DNA of 64,000 nt from Sphingomonas phyllosphaerae 5.2 (GTDB lineage Bacteria; Pseudomonadota; Alphaproteobacteria; Sphingomonadales; Sphingomonadaceae), in NCBI RefSeq assembly GCF_000419605.1, contig NZ_ATTI01000001.1:3568501-3632500 (forward strand), in the 5' to 3' direction. Made by a program: the position numbers and the translations under genes. The notes under the pieces were generated by a model. That model was not told the origin of the DNA and made no database searches. It worked only from the letters and a program-made list of their open reading frames with translations. This document shows positions 53,853 through 62,853 of this stretch, piece after piece. The stretch's first letter is position 1. Each line of letters starts with the position of its first letter.

Positions 53853-54176
53853 ATGAACCGTTTTCACCTGATCGTCGCCGGGCTCGGCCTTGCCGGCGTC
53901 ACCGTCCCCGTCGTCGCCAGCGCCGCACCGTGGCAGTCGATCAACGCCCGGCAGGACCGGCTGGAGCAGCGCATCGAGCGCGGCATCCGCAGCGGCCAGC
54001 TATCGCGCCGCGAAGCAATGCAGTTGCGCACGCAATATCGCGAGATCGCCCGCCTGGAGGATCGCTACCGCCGCAGCGACGGGCTCTCGGGCCGCGAGCG
54101 TCAGGACCTCAACCGCCGCTTCGATGCACTGAGCGCGCGCGTCCGCGTCGATCGGCAGGACCGCCGTCACCGCTGA
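53853..54176 (+). CDS. Exported Arg-rich coiled-coil protein (107 aa)
   Basis: A 107-residue protein: signal peptide (HLIVAGLGLAGVTVPVVASA-A) and a mature part that is highly charged and probably helical (RQDRLEQRIERGIRSGQLS...), ending RQDRRHR. AAGGAG at 53841-53846 is 6 bases before ATG 53853, making that start better than ATG 53850. No family name known to me; similar small periplasmic proteins are common in sphingomonads. Its stop overlaps the convergent GST gene by 10 bp. Confidence 0.75.
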   Translation: MNRFHLIVAGLGLAGVTVPVVASAAPWQSINARQDRLEQRIERGIRSGQLSRREAMQLRTQYREIARLEDRYRRSDGLSGRERQDLNRRFDALSARVRVDRQDRRHR

Positions 54177-54781
54177 GCCGCCTCCGCCAGCAGCGCGTCG
54201 TCGATCGCGACGGCGCGCTGCCACGCCGGGCGTTGTTGCAGCCGGTCGAGATAACGCATGAACGTCTCGCGCTTTTCCAGCAGGCCGAACTGGGTGAACC
54301 AGGCGACCGCGCTGCCGACGTAGACGTCGGCGGCGGTGAAGCGATCCCCGGCGATATAGTCGTGCGCCTCGATCGCGCGCTCCAGCGTGTCGACCGCGCG
54401 CGCGAAGCTGGCGTAGCCGACCATCCCCTGCTTGTCGGGGGGAACGGTGACGCCCAGCACCTTGTCGACCATCGCCGCCTCCAGCGGGCCGGCGGTGAAG
54501 AACATCCAGCGCAGGTACGGCGCGCGCTCCTCCGGGCGCGGCGCCAGCCCGGCGGCGGGGAATGCCCCGGCCAGATAGGCGCAAATCGCCGCCGCCTCGC
54601 TGACCACCGCCCCGTCGTGCACGATCGTCGGCACCTTGCCGAGCGGATTGACGTCGGTCAGCGCGCTGGGCTTGTCGGTCCAGTCGACCAGCACCGCCTC
54701 ATACGGCTCGCCGACCTCCTCCAGCATCCAGCGCACGATCCGCCCGCGCGACATCGGGTTGGTGAAGAAGGTAAGCGTCAT
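54167..54781 (-). CDS. Glutathione S-transferase family protein
   Basis: A 204-residue GST. The N-terminal thioredoxin fold has TNPMSRGRIVRWMLEEVG (catalytic Ser or Asn region), NPLGKVPTIVHDG with cis-Pro, and SEAAAICAYLA (Glu-Ser pair for glutathione). The C-terminal domain is all-helical with DRFTAADVYVGSAVAW. It may detoxify electrophiles; substrate unknown. ATG 54781 overlaps the dienelactone hydrolase stop (ATGA), so they are coupled. Its end overlaps the small exported-protein gene on the other strand. Confidence 0.92.
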   Translation of the reverse strand: MTLTFFTNPMSRGRIVRWMLEEVGEPYEAVLVDWTDKPSALTDVNPLGKVPTIVHDGAVVSEAAAICAYLAGAFPAAGLAPRPEERAPYLRWMFFTAGPLEAAMVDKVLGVTVPPDKQGMVGYASFARAVDTLERAIEAHDYIAGDRFTAADVYVGSAVAWFTQFGLLEKRETFMRYLDRLQQRPAWQRAVAIDDALLAEAAQR

Positions 54782-55665
54782 GCGCGTGCGTCCAGATGGG
54801 TGTGGAAGAAGCCGATCGTCCGCCCCCATGCGAGATCGGCGGCGGCCTTGTCGTGCCGCTCGGCCGAGGTATCGTTGTTGAAGGCGTGATCCACGCCGGG
54901 ATAATCGAAGGCCTCGACCGGCTTGCCCGCCGCCTTCAATGCCGCCACCCACGGGACGCCGGTCTGCGCGACGCGCGCGTCCTTGCCGGCATAATGCAGC
55001 ATCAGCGGCACGGACAATTTCGGGGCCTCGGCAGGATCGGGCGCCGGCCCGTAATAGCTGACCGCGGCGGCAAGCCCCGGCCCGGCCGCCAGTGCGACGC
55101 GGCTCACCAGCGCGCCGCCCCAGCAAAAGCCGACCGTCCCCACCTTGCCGGTGCCGTGGGAGAGCTTGCCGAGCCGCCCGATCGTCGCCACCGCACCGGC
55201 CAGCACCGCGTTCATGTCCGCCGTGCCGATCAGGTCGCGGGCGCGGTTCTCGTCGGCAGGCGTGCCGCCCTGCGCGGAGAGGAAGTCGGGCGCCACCGCA
55301 AAGAAGCCGGCCAGCGCGATCCGGCGCGCGATATCCTCGATATGCGGTTGCAGCCCGCGGTTCTCGTGGATCACCATCACCGCGCCGATCGGGCCACCGG
55401 GATTGCGGGGGGCGGCGAAATAGCCCGTCATCTGCGCGCCGCCACCGATCGCATAGCCGCCCTTGCGCGTCACCAGCCGCGGATCGGCCACATCGGTCAG
55501 CGCCGCGGCGGCCGGCGAGGCGGCGATGCCGATGATCAGCGCTTCGGCCGCAGCGGCCGATCCGGCGAGCGCCGTCATCTGGCGCAGCAGCGTGCGGCGA
55601 TCACGATGTTCGTGGGTGAAGGCGTCGTACAGGCCGATCGCCCGGTCGCGCAGGCTGGGATCCAT
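54778..55665 (-). CDS. Dienelactone hydrolase family protein with Tat-like leader
   Basis: A 295-residue alpha/beta hydrolase. The nucleophile is Cys181 in VGFCWGGALV, the acid is in the strand before GKDARV, and the His is in GVDHAFNND. Residues 20-54 contain a RRTLLRQ twin-arginine-like motif and a hydrophobic stretch, so it may be exported by Tat as are YghX-type relatives. The ATG at 55665 has GGAGAGAG before it; GTG at 55680 is less good. Likely hydrolyses a lactone or ester; coupled to GST, suggesting a shared detoxification pathway. Confidence 0.9.
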   Translation of the reverse strand: MDPSLRDRAIGLYDAFTHEHRDRRTLLRQMTALAGSAAAAEALIIGIAASPAAAALTDVADPRLVTRKGGYAIGGGAQMTGYFAAPRNPGGPIGAVMVIHENRGLQPHIEDIARRIALAGFFAVAPDFLSAQGGTPADENRARDLIGTADMNAVLAGAVATIGRLGKLSHGTGKVGTVGFCWGGALVSRVALAAGPGLAAAVSYYGPAPDPAEAPKLSVPLMLHYAGKDARVAQTGVPWVAALKAAGKPVEAFDYPGVDHAFNNDTSAERHDKAAADLAWGRTIGFFHTHLDARA

Positions 55666-55889
55666 GGCGTCTCTCTCCACGATTCGCGGGGTTTAGGCCG
55701 CGAGCCTAACGGGAAGGGATGACGGGCGGAAGGCCGGTGCGGCGGGAGCGGACGCTGCCGCTGCGAAGGCAGCAGCCGATCGCCGTCGCGTCAGGCCGGA
55801 TCACCCACCGGGATCGGCGCGAGCGCAGCGGTTGGTCCAACGCACGAACCGCTTACACGCCCTGCCGTCGCGACGGCACCGGCGTAACG

Positions 55890-56243
55890 CTATGCCTTCT
55901 CCAGCGTGCATTGCAGCGGGTGCTGGTTCTGCCGGGCGAAGTCCATCACCTGGCTGACCTTCGTTTCCGCCACTTCGTAGCTGAACACGCCGCATACCCC
56001 GACGCCCTTCTGATGGACGTGGAGCATCACCTGCGTCGCCTCCTCCATGTTCATTCGGAAGAAGCGTTGCAGGCACAACACGACGAACTCCATCGGCGTG
56101 TAGTCGTCGTTGAGCATGAGGACGCGATACGGCGTCGGTTTCTTGGTGCGGGTACGCGTGCGCGTAGCGACGCCGACGCCGGTGCCGTCACCGTCGGCAT
56201 CGTCGCTACGGCCCGCGGCCATCGGGACAATCTGCTGCTGCAT
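55890..56243 (-). CDS. clpS: ATP-dependent Clp protease adaptor ClpS
   Basis: N-end rule adaptor that hands substrates to ClpAP. 117 residues. The conserved core [25 protein letters not shown] includes the N-degron-binding residues and the LNDD motif; [19 protein letters not shown] ends the domain. ATG 56243 chosen; a second ATG 7 codons on is possible. It is alone; clpA is not in the window. Confidence 0.95.
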   Translation of the reverse strand: MQQQIVPMAAGRSDDADGDGTGVGVATRTRTRTKKPTPYRVLMLNDDYTPMEFVVLCLQRFFRMNMEEATQVMLHVHQKGVGVCGVFSYEVAETKVSQVMDFARQNQHPLQCTLEKA

Positions 56244-56352
56244 GGACACTGCGCGAATATGGCACCACCGGCGGCAAGGGCAAGCCCCGCCGTTGCGCAA
56301 AAAGGGCGGCCGCGTCGCCGCGGCCGCCCCCTTTACCGATGATCGCGAACGA

Positions 56353-57177
56353 TCAGGCCGCAGGGCGGAACTTGTCGGCGGCGGTCGCCAGACGGTTCTG
56401 CAGCGGCTTGGCGACGTCGCCGGCCAGCTTCAGCGTGGCTTCGGTCGAGCGCGAGGCTTCCTTGACCAGCGCGTCGAACGCCGTGCGGACGTATTCCGCC
56501 TGGATCTGCATCAGCTCGTTCGGCGACTTCACCGACGCCAGCGACTGGATCATCTGCGCGGTGCTCTCATACTGGGTGCGCGCGAAGGTAGCGGCGTCCT
56601 GCCCCATCGTCTCGAACGCCTGCGCGGCGATGCGGGTCGATTCGACCAGCGCCTCGACGTTGCCCTTGCCGAACTCGGCCATGTCCTCGGCGACCTTGCG
56701 GGTCTTCTCGACGGCGCCGCGGGTCTGCTCGCCGACGTTCGCGAACGCGGTCTTGGTCTGCTCCTGCGCCTTTTCGGCGAACGACGTGACGGTCTCGTTC
56801 ATCTTCGTTTCCTTCTTTTCAAAAGAGGCCACCGGAGCGGCGGGTTCGAAAGTGGTCGCGGCGGCGGGCGCCGCGGCGGTCTCGGCGGATGGTGCCAAGA
56901 CCATCGATGCGTGCTGCGGCGCGCTGACCGCGTCCGGCTTCGGCGTCGCGGCTTCCGGAACGGGAGCGGACGCCTCAGCAACAGCGGGCGCCGGTTCACC
57001 GGGCGCAGGCTTTGCGAGGACTGCCGGGATGGCGGGCTCTGCCGGAAGTACCGGGCTGCCTGCTACCGCCTTGGCTGGTGCAGGCTTGGCTGGTGCAGGC
57101 TTCATCGCGGCGCGCGGACGACCCCTGGTCGACGACATCGCCTTCTTTTCCTCGCCCTTGCCGGTTTCGTCCACCAT
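56353..57177 (-). CDS. phaP: Phasin family protein (PHA granule surface)
   Basis: A 274-residue phasin. The C-terminal half (about 150-274) is the phasin domain with amphipathic helices ([72 protein letters not shown]). The N-terminal half is Pro/Ala-rich, including an [10 protein letters not shown] repeat, likely disordered or PHA/DNA-interacting. ATG 57177 is preceded by GGAGCGGG. It is downstream of phaC with its own promoter carrying PhaR-like sites. Covers the surface of PHA granules. Confidence 0.93.
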   Translation of the reverse strand: MVDETGKGEEKKAMSSTRGRPRAAMKPAPAKPAPAKAVAGSPVLPAEPAIPAVLAKPAPGEPAPAVAEASAPVPEAATPKPDAVSAPQHASMVLAPSAETAAAPAAATTFEPAAPVASFEKKETKMNETVTSFAEKAQEQTKTAFANVGEQTRGAVEKTRKVAEDMAEFGKGNVEALVESTRIAAQAFETMGQDAATFARTQYESTAQMIQSLASVKSPNELMQIQAEYVRTAFDALVKEASRSTEATLKLAGDVAKPLQNRLATAADKFRPAA

Positions 57178-57195
57178 CTGTGCCCGCTCCGTTGA

Positions 57196-57255
57196 TGCTG
57201 CGGTGCACAATAGTGATTTTTTACTTTCAGGGCAAGCTTATTGTGCGGTGCAGCA
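57196..57255 (-). promoter_or_regulatory. phaP promoter with two PhaR-like sites (TGC-N3-GCA)
   Basis: On the minus strand, TTGCCC (57230-57235) and TATTGT (57207-57212) are spaced by 17 bases. TGCGGTGCA (read on the plus strand) occurs at 57199-57207, by the -10, and at 57244-57252, upstream. Flanks make a larger inverted repeat (TGCTGC...ATTGTGC). PhaR of Paracoccus binds CTGC-N3/4-GCAG type boxes, so PhaR repression is likely. No phaR gene is in the window. Confidence 0.65.
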
Positions 57256-57260
57256 AGCCC

Positions 57261-58943
57261 TCACCGCGCGCGGACGTAGGCGCCGGGTGCTGGCTCGAGT
57301 GCCCGGAGCGTGCCTTGCCCGGGCACCCGCGCGCCCGTCGTCGCCGCCGTTTCCGGGTTCAACGCGCGCAGCCATGCCGCCCAGTCGTTCCACCAACTTC
57401 CCTTTACTTCGCGCGCGCCGGCCACGAAGTCGTCCAGCGTCGCCGCGGGTGCGTCATTGATCCAGTGCTGGTATTTGTTTGCCGCCGGCGGATTCACCAC
57501 GCCGGCGATATGCCCCGACCCCGCCAGCACGAAGCGCAGCGGCCCGCGCAGATGATGCGTCATCTTCCACACGCTTTCGGCCGGCGCGATATGATCCTCG
57601 CGCCCCGCCTGTACATAGGCCGGGGTCTCGACGCGGGTCAGGTCGAGCGGAACCCCGGCGACGGTCATCGCGCCCGGCTGCACCAACAGGTTGTCGCGAT
57701 AGAGATCGGTCAGGTACGACAGGTGCCATTTCGCCGGCAGGTTGGTGACGTCGCTGTTCCAGTGGAGCAGGTCGAACGGCACATAATCCTTGCCGAGCAG
57801 ATAGTTGTTGGTGACGTAATTCCAGATCAGATCGCGGCCGCGCAGCAGGTTGAAGGTCAGCGCCAGATAGCGTCCGTCCAGATAGCCCTGCGGGCTCAGC
57901 GTCCCGATCATCTTCAGTTGCTCGTCATCGACGAAATGCAGCAATTCGCCTGCGCGGCTGAAGTCGACCTGCGCGGTCAGGAAGGTCGCGCTGGCCACCC
58001 GGTCTGCCACGCCCTTGGCCGCAAGCAACGCCAGCGTGGCGGCGAGCGTGGTGCCCGCAACGCAATAGCCGACCGTGTGCACCGCCGGCACGTCCAGCAC
58101 GTCGCGCACCGTGTCGATCGCATCCACCTGCGCCGCGACGTAATCATCCCAGATCACGTCGGCCATCGCGGCGTCGGCCGACTTCCACGATACCATGAAG
58201 ACGGTGATGCCCTGCTCCGTCGCCCAGCGGATAAAGCTCTTTTCCGGGGTGAGGTCGAGGATGTAGAAACGGTTGATCCACGGCGGGAAGATCACCAGCG
58301 GCGTCGCCAGCACCGACTCCGTTGTCGGTGCATATTGGATCAGCTCGTAAAGCGGCGTGCGTTTGATCACCTGCCCCGGCGTCGCCGCCAGGTTGCGCCC
58401 GACCTCGAACGCGCCGCCGTCGGTGTGGGTCAGCTGTCCGCGCCCCATGTCCGACAGCATGTTGGTGAGCCCGGTCAGCAGGTTCTGCCCGCGCGTCTCG
58501 ATCGTCTTCTCGATCACCTCCGGGTTGGTGACCGCGAAGTTCGAAGGGCTCATCGCATCGACGAAGCCGGCGGTGGTGAAGCGCAATTGCGCGCGCGTCT
58601 TCTCGTCGACGCCCTCCAGCGTGTCGACGCCGCGCAGCATATGGTCGGCGATCAGCGCATAGCTCTGCCGCATCCAGTCGAACGCCGGGTTGGCGCGCCA
58701 CGCCGGGTTGGCGAAGCGGCGGTCCTTCTCCTTCGGACGCTCCGCTTCGGCGGCGGGCGGCGTCGTGAAGCGCTGCCACATGTCGAGGTAATCGGTCCAG
58801 AAATCCCGCGCCTGTTCGGCGATGGTCTGCGGCGGAGCGAGTGGCAGCCCGGCCTCGAGCATCATTTGCTGCGCGCGGCCCATCAACCACGTCCAGTGTT
58901 GCAGATCGGCAAGGTCGGGAGTCGCTGGCTTCTGCTCGGTCAC
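57261..58943 (-). CDS. phaC: Class I poly(3-hydroxyalkanoate) synthase
   Basis: Polymerises hydroxyacyl-CoA into PHA granules. 560 residues. Nucleophile Cys294 is in the box VGYCVAGTT (family often GYCxGGT, here Ala replaces the second-last Gly), the aspartate is in REDHIAP and the His in GSGHIAG. PhaC_N features: FANPAWRANPAFDWMRQSYALIADH. ATG 58943. First gene of the phaC-phaP pair, 83 bp before phaP. Makes carbon store in parallel with glycogen. Confidence 0.97.
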   Translation of the reverse strand: MTEQKPATPDLADLQHWTWLMGRAQQMMLEAGLPLAPPQTIAEQARDFWTDYLDMWQRFTTPPAAEAERPKEKDRRFANPAWRANPAFDWMRQSYALIADHMLRGVDTLEGVDEKTRAQLRFTTAGFVDAMSPSNFAVTNPEVIEKTIETRGQNLLTGLTNMLSDMGRGQLTHTDGGAFEVGRNLAATPGQVIKRTPLYELIQYAPTTESVLATPLVIFPPWINRFYILDLTPEKSFIRWATEQGITVFMVSWKSADAAMADVIWDDYVAAQVDAIDTVRDVLDVPAVHTVGYCVAGTTLAATLALLAAKGVADRVASATFLTAQVDFSRAGELLHFVDDEQLKMIGTLSPQGYLDGRYLALTFNLLRGRDLIWNYVTNNYLLGKDYVPFDLLHWNSDVTNLPAKWHLSYLTDLYRDNLLVQPGAMTVAGVPLDLTRVETPAYVQAGREDHIAPAESVWKMTHHLRGPLRFVLAGSGHIAGVVNPPAANKYQHWINDAPAATLDDFVAGAREVKGSWWNDWAAWLRALNPETAATTGARVPGQGTLRALEPAPGAYVRAR

Positions 58944-59076
58944 GCTTTATCCTCTCACTGCCATGCTAACGTAATCACGTTGCGGCGCGAAGTCGGCGCT
59001 ACGGCTTTTTGTTGCGCGGGGTGTGATCGCGCGCTCGATTGCGCGTATAGCCGGACGCGCAAAGGAGTATGGTCCC

Positions 59077-60285
59077 GTGTCCGACGAATTCTACCGCATG
59101 AAGCGCCTGCCGCCCTATGTCATCGCCGAGGTCAATGCGATGCGGGCGCAGGCGCGCGCGGGTGGCGAGGACATCATCGATCTGGGCATGGGCAACCCCG
59201 ACCTGCCGCCGCCCGAGCACGTCATCGCCAAGCTGGTGGAGGTCGCGCAGAAGCCCGACGCGCACGGCTATTCGCAATCGCGCGGCATCCCCGGTCTCCG
59301 GCGTGCGCAGGCCAATTACTACGGCCGCCGCTTCGGCGTCGACATCGATCCCGAGACGGAGGTCGTCGTGACGATGGGCTCGAAGGAGGGGCTGGCCAGC
59401 CTCGCCACCGCGATCACCGCGCCGGGCGACGTCGTGCTGGCGCCGAACCCGAGCTACCCGATCCACACGTTTGGCTTCATCATCGCGGGCGCAACGATCC
59501 GCGCGGTGCCGACCACGCCCGACGAGCATTATTTCGAGAGCCTGCAACGCGCGATGGAATTCACCATCCCGCGCCCCAGCGTGCTGGTCGTGAACTACCC
59601 GTCGAACCCGACCGCCGAGACTGTCGACCTCGCCTTCTACGAGCGGCTGGTGGCATGGGCGCGCGAGAACCAGGTCTGGGTCCTGTCCGACCTCGCCTAT
59701 TCGGAACTGTATTTCGACGGCAAGCCGACGGTCTCGATCCTGCAGGTGCCCGGCGCCAAGGACGTCGCGATCGAATTCACCAGCCTGTCCAAGACCTATT
59801 CGATGGCCGGGTGGCGAATCGGCTTCGCGGTCGGCAACCGCAAGCTGATCGCTGCGATGACGCGCGTGAAGTCGTACCTCGATTACGGCGCGTTCACGCC
59901 GGTGCAGGCCGCCGCATGCGCCGCGCTCAACGGCCCGCAGGACATCGTCGAGAAGAATCGCCAGCTGTATCACAAGCGCCGCGACGTACTGGTCGAGAGC
60001 TTCGGCCGCGCCGGCTGGGACATCCCCGCCCCGCCGGCCAGCATGTTCGCCTGGGCGCCGCTGCCCCCCGCGCTGCGGCATCTCGGCTCGCTCGAATTCT
60101 CCAAGCAGTTGCTGACGCATGCGAAAGTCGCAGTGGCGCCGGGCGTCGGCTATGGCGAGAACGGCGAGGGGTTCGTGCGGATCGCGATGGTCGAGAACGA
60201 GCAGCGGCTTCGCCAGGCGGCGCGCAACGTGAAGCGCTATCTACAGAGCATGGGCGTCAACACGCCCGGCAAGATCGCCGGGTGA
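59077..60285 (+). CDS. PLP-dependent aminotransferase (AlaC / LL-DAP aminotransferase-like)
   Basis: Fold type I aminotransferase, 402 residues. Segments: DLGMGNPDLPPPEHV, HGYSQSRGIPGLRRAQANYY, NYPSNPTAETVD, and the PLP Lys239 in SLSKTYSMAGWRIGFAVG. Best fits the AlaC (alanine-glutamate) group; sphingomonad members are often labelled LL-diaminopimelate aminotransferase, which sequence alone does not settle. GTG at 59077 is preferred: AAAGGAG lies 9 bases upstream. Divergent from phaC. Confidence 0.92.
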   Translation: MSDEFYRMKRLPPYVIAEVNAMRAQARAGGEDIIDLGMGNPDLPPPEHVIAKLVEVAQKPDAHGYSQSRGIPGLRRAQANYYGRRFGVDIDPETEVVVTMGSKEGLASLATAITAPGDVVLAPNPSYPIHTFGFIIAGATIRAVPTTPDEHYFESLQRAMEFTIPRPSVLVVNYPSNPTAETVDLAFYERLVAWARENQVWVLSDLAYSELYFDGKPTVSILQVPGAKDVAIEFTSLSKTYSMAGWRIGFAVGNRKLIAAMTRVKSYLDYGAFTPVQAAACAALNGPQDIVEKNRQLYHKRRDVLVESFGRAGWDIPAPPASMFAWAPLPPALRHLGSLEFSKQLLTHAKVAVAPGVGYGENGEGFVRIAMVENEQRLRQAARNVKRYLQSMGVNTPGKIAG

Positions 60286-60421
60286 CCGGTCCATCGCCCC
60301 GGCGTGACCGGGGCGGTGGACACCGGATTCCACGCCGACGTTCGCGATCGTCGACCCGCCGGCTGCATTTTTCTGCAAACCATTGTTGCAATGCGGCCAT
60401 GACCGGCCCCATCGTGGTCCC

Positions 60422-62542
60422 GTGCTGAGACAGTACGAACTGATCGACCGGGTCCTTGACTACGATCCCGACGCCGACGAGGCGATGCTCAACCGTGCCT
60501 ACGTCTTTTCCGTCAACGCACACGGGACGCAGAAGCGTGCGAACGGCGATCCGTATTTCAGCCATCCGATCGAGGTGGCGGGGATCCTGACCGAACTCCA
60601 CCTCGACGACGAGACGATCGCCACCGCGATCCTCCACGACACCGTCGAGGATACCGTCGCCACCTCGGAGGAGATCGAGCGCATCTTCGGCGCGAACATC
60701 GCGCGGCTGGTCGACGGCGTCACGAAGCTGAGCAAGATCGAGGCGCAGACCGAGAACGAGCGCGCCGCGGAGAACCTCCGCAAGTTCCTGATGGCGATGT
60801 CCGGCGACATCCGCGTCCTGCTGGTGAAGCTCGCCGACCGGCTCCACAACATGCGGACGCTGCACTTCATCCCCAAGCCGGAGAAGCGCCGCCGCATCGC
60901 CAGGGAGACGATGGACATCTACGCCCCGCTCGCCGAGCGGATCGGCATGTACGAGTTCATGAAGGAGATGCAGACGCTCGCCTTCGCGCAACTCGAACCC
61001 GAGGCCTATGAGTCGATCACCAAGCGGCTGGAACAGCTGAAGGAAGGATCGGGCGGCGATCGGATCGCCAAGATCGGCTCGGGGCTGAAGCTGCTGCTCG
61101 GCCGCGCGGGCATCGAGACGCAGGTGTCGGGACGCGAGAAGCATCCGTATTCGATCTGGCGCAAGATGCAGGAGCGCCACATCAGCTTCGAGCAGCTGTC
61201 GGACATCATGGCGTTCCGCGCGATCGTGCCGACGATCGAGGATTGCTACCGCACACTCGGGCACATCCACCGGCGCTGGCCGGCGGTGCCGGGGCGGTTC
61301 AAGGATTATATCTCGACGCCGAAGCGCAACGGCTACCGCTCGCTGCACACCAGCGTGATCCACGCCGAGAACCGCCGCATCGAGATCCAGATTCGCACCC
61401 CCGACATGCATGCCGAGGCGGAGTTCGGGCTGGCCGCGCACTGGGCCTACAAGCAATCGCAGGGCGCCACCGCGCCGGTGCGCCCGGATTCGCAGCAGGA
61501 CTGGATCGCCGACCTGGTCGAGATCCTCGATACCGCGGCGACCCCCGAGGAATTGCTCGAGCACACGCGCATCGCGATGTACCAGGATCGCATCTTCGCG
61601 TTCACGCCCAAGGGCGAGCTGATCCAGCTGCCCAAGGGTGCGACGCCGATCGACTTCGCCTATGCGGTCCACACCGATCTGGGCGATCAGGCGGTCGGTG
61701 CGAAGGTCAACGGCCGCGTCGTGCCGCTTTCGACGGTGCTGGAGAATGGCGATCAGGTGCAGGTGCTGCGTTCGAAGGCGCAGGTGCCGCAGCCCGCGTG
61801 GCTGAAGGTCGCGATCACCGCCAAGGCGCTCGCCGCGATCCGCCGCCATCTGCGCAACGAGGAACGCGAACAGACGATCGCGCTGGGACGCAAGCTGTAC
61901 GACGACATCGTCCAGCGGCTGCCCGCGACGCTTGCCGACCATGCGATCGACGAGGCGCTCAAGCGGCTGAAGCTGCCCGACGAGCCTGCGTTGCTCCAGG
62001 CGATCGCGCGCCGGACCCTCACCGACGGGCAGGTGATGGAGGCGCTGATGCCCGGCTCGGCCGGCGCCGACGTCGCGCACGCGCCGCCGCAATCCAGCGC
62101 GATCTCGATTGAGGGACTGGCACCCGGCGTCGCCTACGAGCTGGCCGAATGCTGCCACCCGGTGCCCGGCGATCGCATCGTCGGACTGCGCCGGCCCGAC
62201 GCCTCGATCGAGGTCCATGCGATCGACTGCCGCGTGCTCGCCGACCTGGCCGAGCGCGGTGAGGACGAGACCGACTGGATCGACGTGCAATGGGGCCATG
62301 CCACCGAGGGCGCGACCGCACGCATCTCGGTCGAGGTCCGCAACCAGCCCGGTGCGCTGGGGATGCTGGCGACGATCATCGGACAGCACAAGGCGAACAT
62401 CATCAACCTGCGCCTCGACAACCGCGACACGCAGTTCCACACCAACGTCATCGACGTGGAGGTGCACGATGCGCACCAGCTGATGCGCCTGCTCGCCGCG
62501 CTGCGCGCCGCCGACGCGGTGAATGCGGCAGAGCGGGTCTGA
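60422..62542 (+). CDS. rsh: Bifunctional (p)ppGpp synthetase/hydrolase (Rsh)
   Basis: Stringent-response enzyme of the single-Rsh type found in alphaproteobacteria. 706 residues. HD hydrolase domain with HDTVED at about residues 72-77; synthetase domain with GRFKDYISTPKRNGYRSLHTS; TGS domain (RIFAFTPKGELIQLPKGATPIDFAYAVHTDLGD); zinc-finger-like CCHP region and C-terminal ACT domain (RNQPGALGMLATIIGQHKANIINL). Both catalytic domains look intact, so it should make and break (p)ppGpp. Start GTG at 60422; ATG 60383 is another option. No operon partner. Confidence 0.96.
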   Translation: MLRQYELIDRVLDYDPDADEAMLNRAYVFSVNAHGTQKRANGDPYFSHPIEVAGILTELHLDDETIATAILHDTVEDTVATSEEIERIFGANIARLVDGVTKLSKIEAQTENERAAENLRKFLMAMSGDIRVLLVKLADRLHNMRTLHFIPKPEKRRRIARETMDIYAPLAERIGMYEFMKEMQTLAFAQLEPEAYESITKRLEQLKEGSGGDRIAKIGSGLKLLLGRAGIETQVSGREKHPYSIWRKMQERHISFEQLSDIMAFRAIVPTIEDCYRTLGHIHRRWPAVPGRFKDYISTPKRNGYRSLHTSVIHAENRRIEIQIRTPDMHAEAEFGLAAHWAYKQSQGATAPVRPDSQQDWIADLVEILDTAATPEELLEHTRIAMYQDRIFAFTPKGELIQLPKGATPIDFAYAVHTDLGDQAVGAKVNGRVVPLSTVLENGDQVQVLRSKAQVPQPAWLKVAITAKALAAIRRHLRNEEREQTIALGRKLYDDIVQRLPATLADHAIDEALKRLKLPDEPALLQAIARRTLTDGQVMEALMPGSAGADVAHAPPQSSAISIEGLAPGVAYELAECCHPVPGDRIVGLRRPDASIEVHAIDCRVLADLAERGEDETDWIDVQWGHATEGATARISVEVRNQPGALGMLATIIGQHKANIINLRLDNRDTQFHTNVIDVEVHDAHQLMRLLAALRAADAVNAAERV

Positions 62543-62853
62543 CGGCGAACGGCGACAGCACGCTTCCGTTCGAGCGGCTTCGTGCGGCTCGTACGCACAT
62601 CCTTCATCAACTCGCGGTGACCCTGCCGTAGGCTGGATCAACATTCGGCGCTGCACGGGTGCCGGACTGCTCGCCGATGAAGATTGTCGAGCTGTTCAGG
62701 CGAGAGGCGCTGCCACGACCGGACAGGATCGCTCGCTCCATCCGTCACTGCGACCGTAGCGAAGCAATCCAGCGTTCCGCGCGACGCCCTGGCTTGTTTA
62801 GCCATGCTCGCAACAACGGGCTGCCAGGAAAACCGGCGGAGTGTCGATCGGCG
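62543..62853. repeat. 311-bp gap with degenerate palindromic repeat
   Basis: No gene. At about 62747-62815 lies CACTGCGACCGTAGCGAAGCAATCCAG ... CTGGCTTG...GCTCGCAAC, a degenerate long inverted repeat of the same family as 52005-52049. May act as terminator for the two convergent genes. Confidence 0.6.

Noticed and set aside
57012..60428. 1138-codon open frame on the plus strand
   Set aside because: Spans antisense of phasin and phaC and then an alternative frame of the aminotransferase; three real genes explain the DNA.
60257..62656. 799-codon open frame on the minus strand
   Set aside because: Exact antisense of rsh, whose domains are fully recognisable; composition is that of a shadow frame.
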